33,650 nt of DNA from Candidatus Cryptobacteroides faecihippi (GTDB taxonomy: Bacteria > Bacteroidota > Bacteroidia > Bacteroidales > UBA932), in contig JAGHSC010000207.1 in assembly GCA_018066065.1 (NCBI GenBank), forward strand, positions 1 through 33,650, in the 5' to 3' direction. Within the stretch, counting starts at the first letter, position 1; every line of letters starts with the position of its first letter. Below are positions 7,571-15,302 of the stretch, in pieces. Position numbers and translations under genes: made by a program. The notes under the pieces were generated by a model. The model saw nothing but the letters and a program-made list of their open reading frames with translations. It searched no databases and was not told the DNA's origin.

Positions 7571-9218
7571 CAGCCCAAATCTCAAAGTCAACGTCGGAGC
7601 CGACACCTCGCAGTTCACGAAGGGCATGAAGTCCGCAAAGTCGGACCTCAAGGACTTCAAGAAAGTATCAGAGGACGGCCTCGGCAAACTGGGTGACCTC
7701 CTTGGCATCAACACCAAGCAGGTCTCTCAGATCCAGGGAGCCTTCCGTGGTCTCGGCCAGCAGATGGCCTCGGCGGGTGGTTCGGGAAGCGACGCCCTGG
7801 GCAAGATAGTCGCGGGCGCGGGAAGCGCGGCGACAGGTATCGCTGCAATAGGTATCGGCGCAGCTGTGGCGGGCTTCAAGCTCCTCCATGGCGAGGCTGA
7901 GGCCTTCACCAATACAATCGACGGAGCCAATCTTAAGCTGGCGACCCAGGCCTATGTGGACACCTACAAGCAGGCGTTCCACTACTTCAACAGTGAGGTC
8001 GGAAAGTCCATGGCCGAGGCTGAGTCTACCGTCAAGAAGAAATTCACTGAGGCCTTCACTCAGGTCAAGGCCTTCGCGGTGTCCACCCTCGGAGACATCT
8101 TTGACGGAGGCGGCATGAAGTCGTCCGGTGAACGCTGGAACGACATCAAGCAGGCAGGACAGCAGGCCTCTGAAGTTGCCAGCAAGGCGGCAGAATATGC
8201 CAGCAAGGCCTACGATGTACAGAAGCGTCAGTCAAAGCACCTCGTGACAATTGCGAAGCTTGACGCGCAGATCGCGGAGCAGAGGCGCATTGCCGCAGAC
8301 TCTGAGGAGACCATCGAGGCAAGAGCAGCAGCCAACGCAAGAGCACAGGAACTCATTCATCAGAAGTATCAGATACAGCGAGGAGACCAGGAAGAGCTGG
8401 CGAAGTATGCCCGCCTCACCGCTGACCTCGCCGGTTCATCTTTTGCGGAGGTTCAGAAGGCCAACCAGCTGACCGCTCAGGCAATCCAACTCAAGGCGCA
8501 GGAGGAGAGCGAGATCAGAGCACTCCTCAAGCAGGAGAAGACCCTCAACACTGAACTGGAGAAGGAAAGGGCGGAGACGGAGCGCATCAAGGCCATGCGT
8601 GAGTCAATGGCTGGTCTCAACGCACTGCCGAAGCTTGACACCTCACTCCTTCAGACACAGGCGAAGCCGCTCGTGGAGAAGGGCATCATCCTCCCGGTGA
8701 AGCCGGTCCTTGAAGACAAAGCAATCACAGACATATCAGAGCAGCTGACATCAGCCCTGCAGATGGTGGCTGAGCAGACCTCGTCCATCGTAGGCGAACT
8801 CGTGGGCGACCTCGTCACCGGCGGAGACGCCTGGGGAAACTTCGCGAACGCAGCCATCTCGGCTTTCGGTCAGATGGCGGTCACCGTCGGAAACATGGCC
8901 ATCTCCACAGGTGTGGCAACTCTCGGCATCAAGGCCGCTCTTGAGAGTCTCAACGGCTACGCAGCCATCGCTGCCGGCGTGGCTCTCGTGGCTCTCGGTT
9001 CAGCCGTTAAGGCTGGCTTGAGCAATGTGGCAAGTGGCAACTACAGCACATCCTCCAGTGTAGCAAGTCAGGCAAGCTATGCGACATCCGCAGGCTCGTC
9101 TTCGATGTTCGAGCAGTCCAACATCCAGGTGGAAGTCACCGGCACCCTGAAGGCTCAAGGCTCGCAGCTTGTGGCTGTCATCAACAATGAGAACAAGCGC
9201 AAGGATCACACGACATAA
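7560..9218 (+). CDS. Tail tape measure protein
   Basis: A 552-residue protein. It opens with NLKVNVGADTSQFTKGMKSA, a typical tape-measure start. It then has a Gly/Ala-rich hydrophobic stretch (about 75-110), a long Ala/Glu/Gln/Lys coiled coil (about 190-350), and a second Ala/Gly hydrophobic region (about 420-485). The known relation of roughly 1.5 angstrom of tail per residue predicts a short tail near 80 nm. It is the longest gene of the tail module and follows the chaperones, as expected. Confidence 0.92.
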   Translation: MASNSPNLKVNVGADTSQFTKGMKSAKSDLKDFKKVSEDGLGKLGDLLGINTKQVSQIQGAFRGLGQQMASAGGSGSDALGKIVAGAGSAATGIAAIGIGAAVAGFKLLHGEAEAFTNTIDGANLKLATQAYVDTYKQAFHYFNSEVGKSMAEAESTVKKKFTEAFTQVKAFAVSTLGDIFDGGGMKSSGERWNDIKQAGQQASEVASKAAEYASKAYDVQKRQSKHLVTIAKLDAQIAEQRRIAADSEETIEARAAANARAQELIHQKYQIQRGDQEELAKYARLTADLAGSSFAEVQKANQLTAQAIQLKAQEESEIRALLKQEKTLNTELEKERAETERIKAMRESMAGLNALPKLDTSLLQTQAKPLVEKGIILPVKPVLEDKAITDISEQLTSALQMVAEQTSSIVGELVGDLVTGGDAWGNFANAAISAFGQMAVTVGNMAISTGVATLGIKAALESLNGYAAIAAGVALVALGSAVKAGLSNVASGNYSTSSSVASQASYATSAGSSSMFEQSNIQVEVTGTLKAQGSQLVAVINNENKRKDHTT

Positions 9219-9814
9219 TGGACCACAGACTTAAATACTACTTCCTCTTCGAGGCGGCCAACGGTGACGAAATGAGGATCAATCTGCTCCAGGATCACTG
9301 GGGTGGAGAGGCCGTCCTGCGTTCCATGGGGCAGGCTCCGGTGCTGCGTCGTGAAAAAAACGGCAATATCTGGGGCTCGTCACTTGAACTATATCCAGAG
9401 TGCAAGGTGGACCAGGAGTTCGCCGAGCTTTACACCTCCGATCCGTATGAGTGGAAGGTGGAGGTCCTTAATGTCAGCGAGCAGCAGACGGTGTGGACTG
9501 GTTATGTCAGCCCTGAACTCTACAGTGAGCCTGATGTCGCGCCTCCATACGATGTTCAGGTAATCGCGACTGATGGCCTTGGTGAGTTGAAATTCCATGA
9601 CTTTAGCGTGAAGGAACTGCGTGAACTTTCGCACACGTCTGTGCTTGACGAGACGGAGTTCAGCTGGCCACTCATTTTGACCTATATCTTCAGCAAGACG
9701 GGCTTCGACTTCTCGACAAACACTGACCCTGCGATGGTACTCAGCACCATGAGCTTCTCTGCCCCGTTCTATCTGTACATGGACTGCAAGGTGTACGACG
9801 GAGAGACCCTGTAA
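9218..9814 (+). CDS. Tail-tip protein, N-terminal fragment before an in-frame TAA
   Basis: 198 residues, beginning in the stop codon of the tape measure gene (ATGGACC overlap). It is beta-rich, with LYPECKVDQEFAELYTSDPYEWKVEVL and a WTGYVSPELYSEP motif seen in tail-tip/baseplate-hub proteins of Bacteroidales siphoviruses. The reading frame is closed by TAA at 9812-9814, directly after a conserved-looking YDGETL. The same frame resumes immediately and continues to 11125. This is therefore probably the first third of one roughly 635-residue protein; see the companion entry. Confidence 0.7.
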   Translation: MDHRLKYYFLFEAANGDEMRINLLQDHWGGEAVLRSMGQAPVLRREKNGNIWGSSLELYPECKVDQEFAELYTSDPYEWKVEVLNVSEQQTVWTGYVSPELYSEPDVAPPYDVQVIATDGLGELKFHDFSVKELRELSHTSVLDETEFSWPLILTYIFSKTGFDFSTNTDPAMVLSTMSFSAPFYLYMDCKVYDGETL

Positions 9815-9838
9815 GACGTTCTTCAGTCTCTGCTCGGC

Positions 9839-11125
9839 ATGCTTCATGCTTCGGTGTTCAGATGGCGTGAGAGTTGGTTCATTTTCCGTGAGACAGACTT
9901 TGCGGTTCGCAAGTGGTTCGACACGAACTACCTGAACAACGTCAAATATTGGACTGGTGCTGCGGCTCCTTACGCAGTCCCTATCAGAGACTTCGGATCA
10001 GTGAACAACGGCTGGTTTTGGCCTGTGGGTCGAATGACCACCAAGGTGCAACCCGCAAAGCGCAGAGTGATTGTATCAGAGGAGTGCAGATACAAGGAAT
10101 CCATCACTCGCAATCCGGAGTTTGAGAAGACGCTGGTGGAGGATCCGTATGAGGACTACTACACCCTCTTGGAATGGACTCGCAACAGCTACGCCTTGAT
10201 GTATGAGCTTAACGGCTCAGACCAGGGTGTATATCTTGATACTCGTGGACCGGGAGTCGTGTCGCAGACCGGAGATATTATTCCGTCTGGACTGACCAGC
10301 AAGTACGAGCTTAAGTTCAAGGCGTGCGCCCTGAGCAAGTGGACCCAAGCAACAAGTGACAATCGCTGCATATATGTGAAGCTGTACGTTAAGAACGGAA
10401 GCACATACAACTATTTGAACAAGGTGACGGATCTCCTGGGCGTTGTCACATATCAGTGGGCGAGCACGACCAATGTCAACCAGATAGGAAGTGTCCGTTT
10501 TGACCTTGCGGATACTTCGACAAGTGCCACAGGAAGACTTCCCGGCTCTGACATTCCGATTGAAGAGCTCAGTATGGACTTTTACGGTCTCCCTGCCGGC
10601 ACTCTCACCATCGAGTTCAGGAGTCATGCGTCAAGCTGGAACGTGTGGGTGGGCTCTTGCTATCTCAGGCAGGACCAGGAAGCCCAGCTGAAAAGCACAC
10701 GGTGCGTCGTTGATCTCAACAACTCTGCACGAGAGCCTCTTGACACCATAGAGGTGGATGCTCTGAACGGAACGAGCGCACAGTACCTCATGAGAGATGA
10801 CATCATCTCCGACATGGGACAGCCTATTGTAAGCTGGAGCTCATCGAAGATCACATCAACGAGGTCCATCGAGTTCCTTGCTTTGGACAACGCTCTGTCC
10901 TATGCTCTGCCGAGGCTCAAAATGGAGGGCACGCTGTCAGTTCCTGCTGCGGAGAGTCTCTATCCGATTGCTCTCAGGAGTTCTCACAACGGAGTATTCT
11001 TCATCATTGAGTCTTTCAATTGGAACCTGCTCGAGTCAGAGATGAAGGTGGAAATGATAAGCGCTCCAGCTGCAGACATAAGCATCGAAGACATGACCGT
11101 GAACATTATCGAAGACAAACAATAA
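9839..11125 (+). CDS. Tail-tip protein, C-terminal fragment after an in-frame TAA
   Basis: 428 residues in the same frame as the 9218 gene, from an ATG 25 nt after the TAA. The intervening codons read DVLQSLLG, a natural continuation of YDGETL. The following HASVFRWRESWFIFRETDF is the kind of segment that follows in such tail proteins. The rest is a long beta-rich structural protein (for example DTIEVDALNGTSAQYLMRDD), possibly carrying carbohydrate-binding or hub domains. A single base change to a sense codon would restore one protein. Reinitiation at 9839 could still supply this part. Confidence 0.7.
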   Translation: MLHASVFRWRESWFIFRETDFAVRKWFDTNYLNNVKYWTGAAAPYAVPIRDFGSVNNGWFWPVGRMTTKVQPAKRRVIVSEECRYKESITRNPEFEKTLVEDPYEDYYTLLEWTRNSYALMYELNGSDQGVYLDTRGPGVVSQTGDIIPSGLTSKYELKFKACALSKWTQATSDNRCIYVKLYVKNGSTYNYLNKVTDLLGVVTYQWASTTNVNQIGSVRFDLADTSTSATGRLPGSDIPIEELSMDFYGLPAGTLTIEFRSHASSWNVWVGSCYLRQDQEAQLKSTRCVVDLNNSAREPLDTIEVDALNGTSAQYLMRDDIISDMGQPIVSWSSSKITSTRSIEFLALDNALSYALPRLKMEGTLSVPAAESLYPIALRSSHNGVFFIIESFNWNLLESEMKVEMISAPAADISIEDMTVNIIEDKQ

Positions 11126-11136
11126 AACCAGAAGCT

Positions 11137-11811
11137 ATGCCAAACATAACAATCAAAAAAGTCAGAACAGGCACTGACCTCCTGATGCACGTCACCCTGA
11201 AGGACAACGGCGTGAAGGTGAGCTGGAAGTCTGTCGAGGACATCTTCGCCTTCCTTTTCGCTGACGCTCAGGGCATCATGGCGGGCCGCGCTGAGACCAG
11301 CATCGACCCTGCTGATGAGTACACCCTCATCGTGACCTATGGCGTGAACGAGCCGGAATACCTTGGCGTGAACCGCCTCGTGGTCAGCTGCGTGTACGAC
11401 GGTAAGACCGCGACCTACGACCGCCCTGTTGTTGAGTTCGTTGAGACCTCATCAGAAGAGGGAGAGACCGAGGTGGAGGCCACACAGGTAGACATCGAAG
11501 TGTCCGCCGTGAGCACCTCACTCCTTGACGAGGCCATCTCAGCCTGCATTGCCGCCACAGCCGAGGCAGTTGACCCCGTGGCCGCCATCAACGCGAAACT
11601 CGCAGCGGGAGAGTACAAGGGAGACAAAGGTGACAAGGGAGACAAAGGTGACAAGGGAGACGATGGTAAGGATGGAAAAGACGGAGGGCTCCTCTTCCCT
11701 TCCTTCAGCTATGATGCGGCCACCGGAGTCTTCACCATCGAGGGCAAGGAGACCGAGGTCAGCCGTTTCGAGTACAACATCGACGAAGGAATACTCACTA
11801 TAAAACTCTAA
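11137..11811 (+). CDS. Collagen-like tail-associated protein
   Basis: 224 residues from ATG 11137. An extension to 11020 is open but overlaps the preceding gene by over 100 nt, so I reject it. Residues 1 to about 100 form a beta-rich domain of the type found in Bacteroidales tail appendages. A helix (about 115-155) leads to a run of collagen Gly-X-Y triplets (GDKGDKGDKGDKGDDGKDGK, about 160-182). A short C-terminal beta domain (FPSFSYDAATGVFTIEG) follows. Collagen-like repeats are common in trimeric phage fibres, so a fibre or fibre-adaptor role is likely. Confidence 0.75.
   Translation: MPNITIKKVRTGTDLLMHVTLKDNGVKVSWKSVEDIFAFLFADAQGIMAGRAETSIDPADEYTLIVTYGVNEPEYLGVNRLVVSCVYDGKTATYDRPVVEFVETSSEEGETEVEATQVDIEVSAVSTSLLDEAISACIAATAEAVDPVAAINAKLAAGEYKGDKGDKGDKGDKGDDGKDGKDGGLLFPSFSYDAATGVFTIEGKETEVSRFEYNIDEGILTIKL
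11617..11661 (+). repeat. 18-bp tandem repeat encoding collagen-like triplets
   Basis: The unit AAGGGAGACAAAGGTGAC occurs at 11617-11634 and 11635-11652, followed by a partial third unit. It encodes KGDKGD. The two units are identical, which implies recent duplication and makes copy-number change by slippage plausible. Confidence 0.8.
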
Positions 11812-11815
11812 AGAC

Positions 11816-13384
11816 ATGTCAGAGAACGTAAAGCTACAATTCAAAATCGGACCCGTCCCTCGTGGTCCGTACAGTGAGACCGCGACGTATGCGATGAACG
11901 ACACCGTGCAGACGGAGTCCGGAGTGTACACCAGCCGCCGAGACGGCAACGCGGGACATCCTGTGACTGACACCGACTGGTGGATCCTGACGATCGACCT
12001 GTCCAAGGTCAAGGAAGCCAAGGACGCGGCGAACGCTGCGGCTCAGAGGGCAGAAGACGGCGAGGCTGGCCGCGTAGGGGCCGAGGAGGCGCGTGAACGC
12101 TCGGAGGGTGCAAGAGTATCAGCCGAAGCTTCAAGAGCCTCTGAGGAGGAAAAGAGGGCCGAAGCAGAAGGTCACCGTGCAGAGGCTGAGCGTCAGCGCG
12201 TATCGCAGGAGAGCGCAAGGGAGACAGCAGAGGCTGCAAGAGCTGCTGCAGAGACTTCCCGTGTGACTGCAGATCAGCAGAGAACCGCTGCGGAGACCGC
12301 CCGCGCCACTGAGTTCGCAAGGCTCAAGACCGAGAGCCAGACCGCAACGCAGACTGCCAACACCGCCGCAGCTGAGGCGAAGACACAGGCCGACCGTTGC
12401 CAGGGATTTGCTGATGACGTGGACAGGACCAAGAAGACCCTCGGCCACTACAGCCCGAGACCCAACATCGTGCTCCGTGCGCTTGAGACAGGCGTGGCCA
12501 TCAGCAAGGCCGGCGTGAAGGTGGCGAAGACCGGATGGGCGATTGCTGAGTTCGTCGCTCAGAAGGGCAACGAGTACCTCTTCAAGCCTGGCACCATGGA
12601 CGGTGACGTCTGCATCTTCTCCGAGAAGATCACCAAGGAGGAGATCCGCAACATCGACTACACCTACACCTACGACCAGAACGGTCGCATCTCGAAGGCC
12701 GTGGCCACCTACGGCGGACAGCAGCACTCCTACACCTTCACCTACGAACTGAGTGAGGAAGGCTCCGTTGTCAGCGAGACCATCACAGATGATCAGACCG
12801 GAGCAATCGTGGCAGCTCTGCCATACCAGTACAAGACAAGCGTCGGTTCATATCAGCCGATGACCATCCTGAACGCATCAGCCGAGCTCCCTGCCGATGG
12901 CTACTGTCGTCTCGTGTCACACTTCCAGAATGACACCGACCTCACCGTCGTGGTCAGCTACAACACCGCGAACGCAGACCTCAACATGCTCGTGGTTCGT
13001 GACGGCTTCACAGCGTCCATCTGCACCCAGCTCTCGAACTTGGCAAAGCGCATCGCCAACACCACAGAGTATGTCTTCGTGACTGAGGTCGCAGTTGACA
13101 CCCTCCGTGCGGATGTTGACGGACTGCTTGCCGATGTTCAGACCCGCACCGACTTCTACGAGTTGCCGCTCCTGGGAGGTCAGCCGATGAAGCTCTTCGG
13201 CGCAGGCACTCCTCAGGAAGCAGTGGTACCGGACAACTGGATCGGACTGGACAAGGGTGGATTCGCTTGGAACGGTCAGCCGTCAATGCTCGGTCAGGAG
13301 TACATCAACACAGCGGTCACCAGCGGCGGTCACTACACTGCAGTGCGTGACGGAGAGTACAACCTCAAATGGATTAACAGCTAA
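11816..13384 (+). CDS. Tail fibre protein with long coiled-coil stalk
   Basis: A 522-residue fibre protein starting 4 nt after the collagen-like gene. Residues 1 to about 65 form a short domain (IGPVPRGPYSETATYAMNDTV and WWILTIDLSKV), which resembles attachment domains of phage fibres. Residues about 65-205 are an almost uninterrupted Ala/Glu/Arg heptad coiled coil, rich in EAxRA repeats. The C-terminal 310 residues are beta-rich, with repeats of Tyr and Thr. It probably forms a trimeric stalk close to the variable tip protein downstream. Confidence 0.78.
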   Translation: MSENVKLQFKIGPVPRGPYSETATYAMNDTVQTESGVYTSRRDGNAGHPVTDTDWWILTIDLSKVKEAKDAANAAAQRAEDGEAGRVGAEEARERSEGARVSAEASRASEEEKRAEAEGHRAEAERQRVSQESARETAEAARAAAETSRVTADQQRTAAETARATEFARLKTESQTATQTANTAAAEAKTQADRCQGFADDVDRTKKTLGHYSPRPNIVLRALETGVAISKAGVKVAKTGWAIAEFVAQKGNEYLFKPGTMDGDVCIFSEKITKEEIRNIDYTYTYDQNGRISKAVATYGGQQHSYTFTYELSEEGSVVSETITDDQTGAIVAALPYQYKTSVGSYQPMTILNASAELPADGYCRLVSHFQNDTDLTVVVSYNTANADLNMLVVRDGFTASICTQLSNLAKRIANTTEYVFVTEVAVDTLRADVDGLLADVQTRTDFYELPLLGGQPMKLFGAGTPQEAVVPDNWIGLDKGGFAWNGQPSMLGQEYINTAVTSGGHYTAVRDGEYNLKWINS

Positions 13385-13389
13385 AGATC

Positions 13390-14607
13390 ATGAACACGAA
13401 CATCATCACAAACAATCCAAAGATAGGAGACGCCGTAGTCGGCAATCTCCTCACAGGCAATGTTGAGTATATCAAGGGAGAGTCCTTCTCCCTTGCAGCT
13501 CTCAACTCGTCAGTCTACGAGACCATCGGTGCAGTCTACGGACGTAGAGGTCGTCAGGTCAAGGTGGCCTTCAAGGAGAACGCCAACAAGATCTGGTGCA
13601 CCAAGTACAGCTACCGCCTCTCCGGCTACACCCTCGACGGTACGAACCGCTCCGGCGTGATCTCCATCTGTGAGAGCTCGTCTGCTTCTGCCAACACCGA
13701 CTTCACGGTGAGCTACAACGCCACCACCGTCCAGGGCCTTGTTGACCAGCTCAACGCCTTCTTCCAGGCGACTGCAATCTTCAAGACTCAGAAGTGGGCC
13801 GCAGCCGTTGTTGACGGTGCGATTGACATCACCTTCGACTACACCTTCTGGCAGCAGGCATCCTACAACACCGCCAAGACCGGCTTCGCCTTCTCGGCTA
13901 ACCTCATGCCGGATGTGACTGCACTTGCAAACATCCGCCGCAAGAACGGATACACCGGAGGCGAAGGTGTCATCTCGTCCTTCCCTCGTGCGCTCGCGTA
14001 CTTCAGGGCTGACAACTCGTCAACCACCTACAACCCGAACACCGACGTCACCAACATCAAGAGGAACTATCCGATCTGTCTCCCTGGATACCTCGGTACA
14101 AGCCAGTATCAGAGCGACCACTGCGCGAAGCTCCGCGAGGTCTTCGGAGAGGGTGAGGAAGGCTGGCTCAAGTTCATGGCGTCCTGCATGCCGGTGAAGC
14201 CTTGCGACAACGGCAACATGGGAACTCGTGACGGACTCGAGAGGACCAAGGTGCTCGCATCCAAGCTCACAGCGGACGGTGCAAAGATGTGTCCGGCTGC
14301 TGACTACTGCTACAGCAAGGGCACAGTGACCGTCCCTCAGGGCAACTGGTACCTGCCAACCGTTGAGGACATCAGCGACCTGCTCGACACCATCCAGTAC
14401 GGCACGAACGGAAGCAGGACAGCCGACCCTGTGAACGCTACCCTCTACAAGATGGGCGGCAGTGCAATCAGCAATGGTTCGCACGTCTGGACCTGTTGTC
14501 GTAGCAGCGCCAGCGTCGCCTGGTACGCTAGCGGCTACTACGGCTTCTTCGGCTACGGCATGTTCAACAGCGTCCTCGCGGTGCCCGTTGCGCTCTTAAC
14601 TATTTGA
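13390..14607 (+). CDS. DGR target protein 1: tail tip protein with C-type-lectin-like variable domain
   Basis: A 405-residue protein in the fibre operon. The N-terminal half is a beta-rich structural region. From about residue 285 it has a lectin-like (DUF1566 / formylglycine-enzyme-like) domain, marked by GNWYLPTVEDISDLLDTIQ. The last codons, 363-401, are the variable repeat VR1 (14476-14592), ending 4 residues before the C-terminus. Relative to the template, codons that are AAC in TR have become His, Ser, Val, Tyr and Gly, while Trp, Cys, Phe and Gly scaffold residues are kept. This is the classic design of a diversified receptor-binding protein. It is immediately upstream of avd, TR and the reverse transcriptase. 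Confidence 0.9.
   Translation: MNTNIITNNPKIGDAVVGNLLTGNVEYIKGESFSLAALNSSVYETIGAVYGRRGRQVKVAFKENANKIWCTKYSYRLSGYTLDGTNRSGVISICESSSASANTDFTVSYNATTVQGLVDQLNAFFQATAIFKTQKWAAAVVDGAIDITFDYTFWQQASYNTAKTGFAFSANLMPDVTALANIRRKNGYTGGEGVISSFPRALAYFRADNSSTTYNPNTDVTNIKRNYPICLPGYLGTSQYQSDHCAKLREVFGEGEEGWLKFMASCMPVKPCDNGNMGTRDGLERTKVLASKLTADGAKMCPAADYCYSKGTVTVPQGNWYLPTVEDISDLLDTIQYGTNGSRTADPVNATLYKMGGSAISNGSHVWTCCRSSASVAWYASGYYGFFGYGMFNSVLAVPVALLTI
14476..14592 (+). repeat. DGR variable repeat 1 (VR1)
   Basis: 117 nt aligned without gaps to TR (15157-15273). By hand count 18 positions differ, and all 18 are adenine in TR (A to G, T or C). All 85 non-adenine positions are identical. The invariant 3' end (CTCGCGGTGCCCGTTGCG) is the initiation-of-mutagenic-homology segment. 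After GTTGCG the VR continues CTCTT while TR does not. Confidence 0.96.
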
Positions 14608-14618
14608 AATTAAACCTT

Positions 14619-14642
14619 GGGCACGGCCTCCGTGCCGTGCCC
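14619..14642 (+). terminator. GC-rich hairpin downstream of VR1
   Basis: GGGCACGG (14619-14626) pairs with CCGTGCCC (14635-14642). A tighter alternative, GGCACGG-cct-CCGTGCC, also exists. A T-rich stretch (CTTGACTTTTTC) follows, so it can act as an intrinsic terminator. It begins 26 nt after VR1, a placement matching the hairpin/cruciform that DGRs use to mark the target. An equivalent hairpin follows VR2 and none follows TR. Confidence 0.75.
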
Positions 14643-14658
14643 CTTGACTTTTTCTCCT

Positions 14659-15090
14659 ATGCAACTATCTGAGAGTTCCATCTACATCGGTCTGAAAAGA
14701 CTCAGGCGCATCCTCTACCAGGCACAGTTCCTCATGGGCAAAGCTGACCGTATTGTCTACGGCACACCGCTCATGCAGGAGTGCGCCAATGTCCTCCGCT
14801 ACTATATCCTCGCCTTCGACACGAAGAGCAGGAAGACGGAGTACATGGACGAGGCGATGGGCTGGTATGCCGTCCTTCGTGAGGACATCGAGTTCTGCAC
14901 CGAGCAGAACATGATCCACTACGCGAAGCGCAAACCGAAGACGTCAGATCCAACTCCTGACGAGTACATCAACAGCCAGATGATTGAACTCTTCGAGATT
15001 GTCGCAAGGATAGACGCGGATATGTGCAGGTATCGGGCGAGTCTCATAAAGGGCAAGACCGTAGTCGATTTTGAGGCTACGGCAGACTGA
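14659..15090 (+). CDS. avd: DGR accessory variability determinant (Avd-like)
   Basis: 143 residues from ATG 14659, placed after the VR1 hairpin (an earlier in-frame start would overlap the hairpin). It is mostly helical and basic (IGLKRLRRILYQAQFLMGKA, then LMQECANVLRYYILAF), compatible with the four-helix-bundle Avd family. Avd forms a pentamer that binds the DGR reverse transcriptase and TR RNA and is needed for mutagenic cDNA synthesis. The call rests on the helical pattern and on its place between VR1 and TR/RT, the usual position of avd. Residues that bind the RT cannot be identified by eye. Confidence 0.8.
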   Translation: MQLSESSIYIGLKRLRRILYQAQFLMGKADRIVYGTPLMQECANVLRYYILAFDTKSRKTEYMDEAMGWYAVLREDIEFCTEQNMIHYAKRKPKTSDPTPDEYINSQMIELFEIVARIDADMCRYRASLIKGKTVVDFEATAD

Positions 15091-15101
15091 CAAGAATAGA
15101 G

Positions 15102-15143
15102 GAGCGCCGGTGTCTTTCACACCTACAACCAGGACAGGCGCTC
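15102..15143 (+). other. Stem-loop in the 5' flank of TR
   Basis: GAGCGCC (15102-15108) pairs with GGCGCTC (15137-15143). Directly inside it GGTGT (15109-15113) pairs with ACACC (15119-15123), with a CTTTC loop, and a 13-nt bulge lies on the 3' side. The structure lies between the avd stop and TR and ends 13 nt before TR. It could shape the TR RNA bound by RT and Avd, or end the avd transcript (no T-tract is seen). Confidence 0.5.
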
Positions 15144-15156
15144 GTGAACTCCGCAT

Positions 15157-15273
15157 GGTTCGAACATCTGGACCTGTTGTCGTAACAGCGCCAACAACGC
15201 CTGGAACGCTAACGGCAACAACGGCTTCTTCAACAACAACATGTACAACAGCAACCTCGCGGTGCCCGTTGCG
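15157..15273 (+). repeat. DGR template repeat (TR)
   Basis: 117 nt of non-coding template containing 32 adenines. In the frame of the targets it reads 13 AAC codons, which adenine mutagenesis can turn into many residues but never into a stop. It encodes a scaffold with Trp, CysCysArg, GlyPhePhe and LeuAlaValProValAla kept constant in both targets. It lies 66 nt after avd and 29 nt before the RT start. No hairpin follows it, unlike VR1 and VR2. Confidence 0.95.
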
Positions 15274-15302
15274 AACTATTCACAAATCAGAAATACAGAG
15301 CA

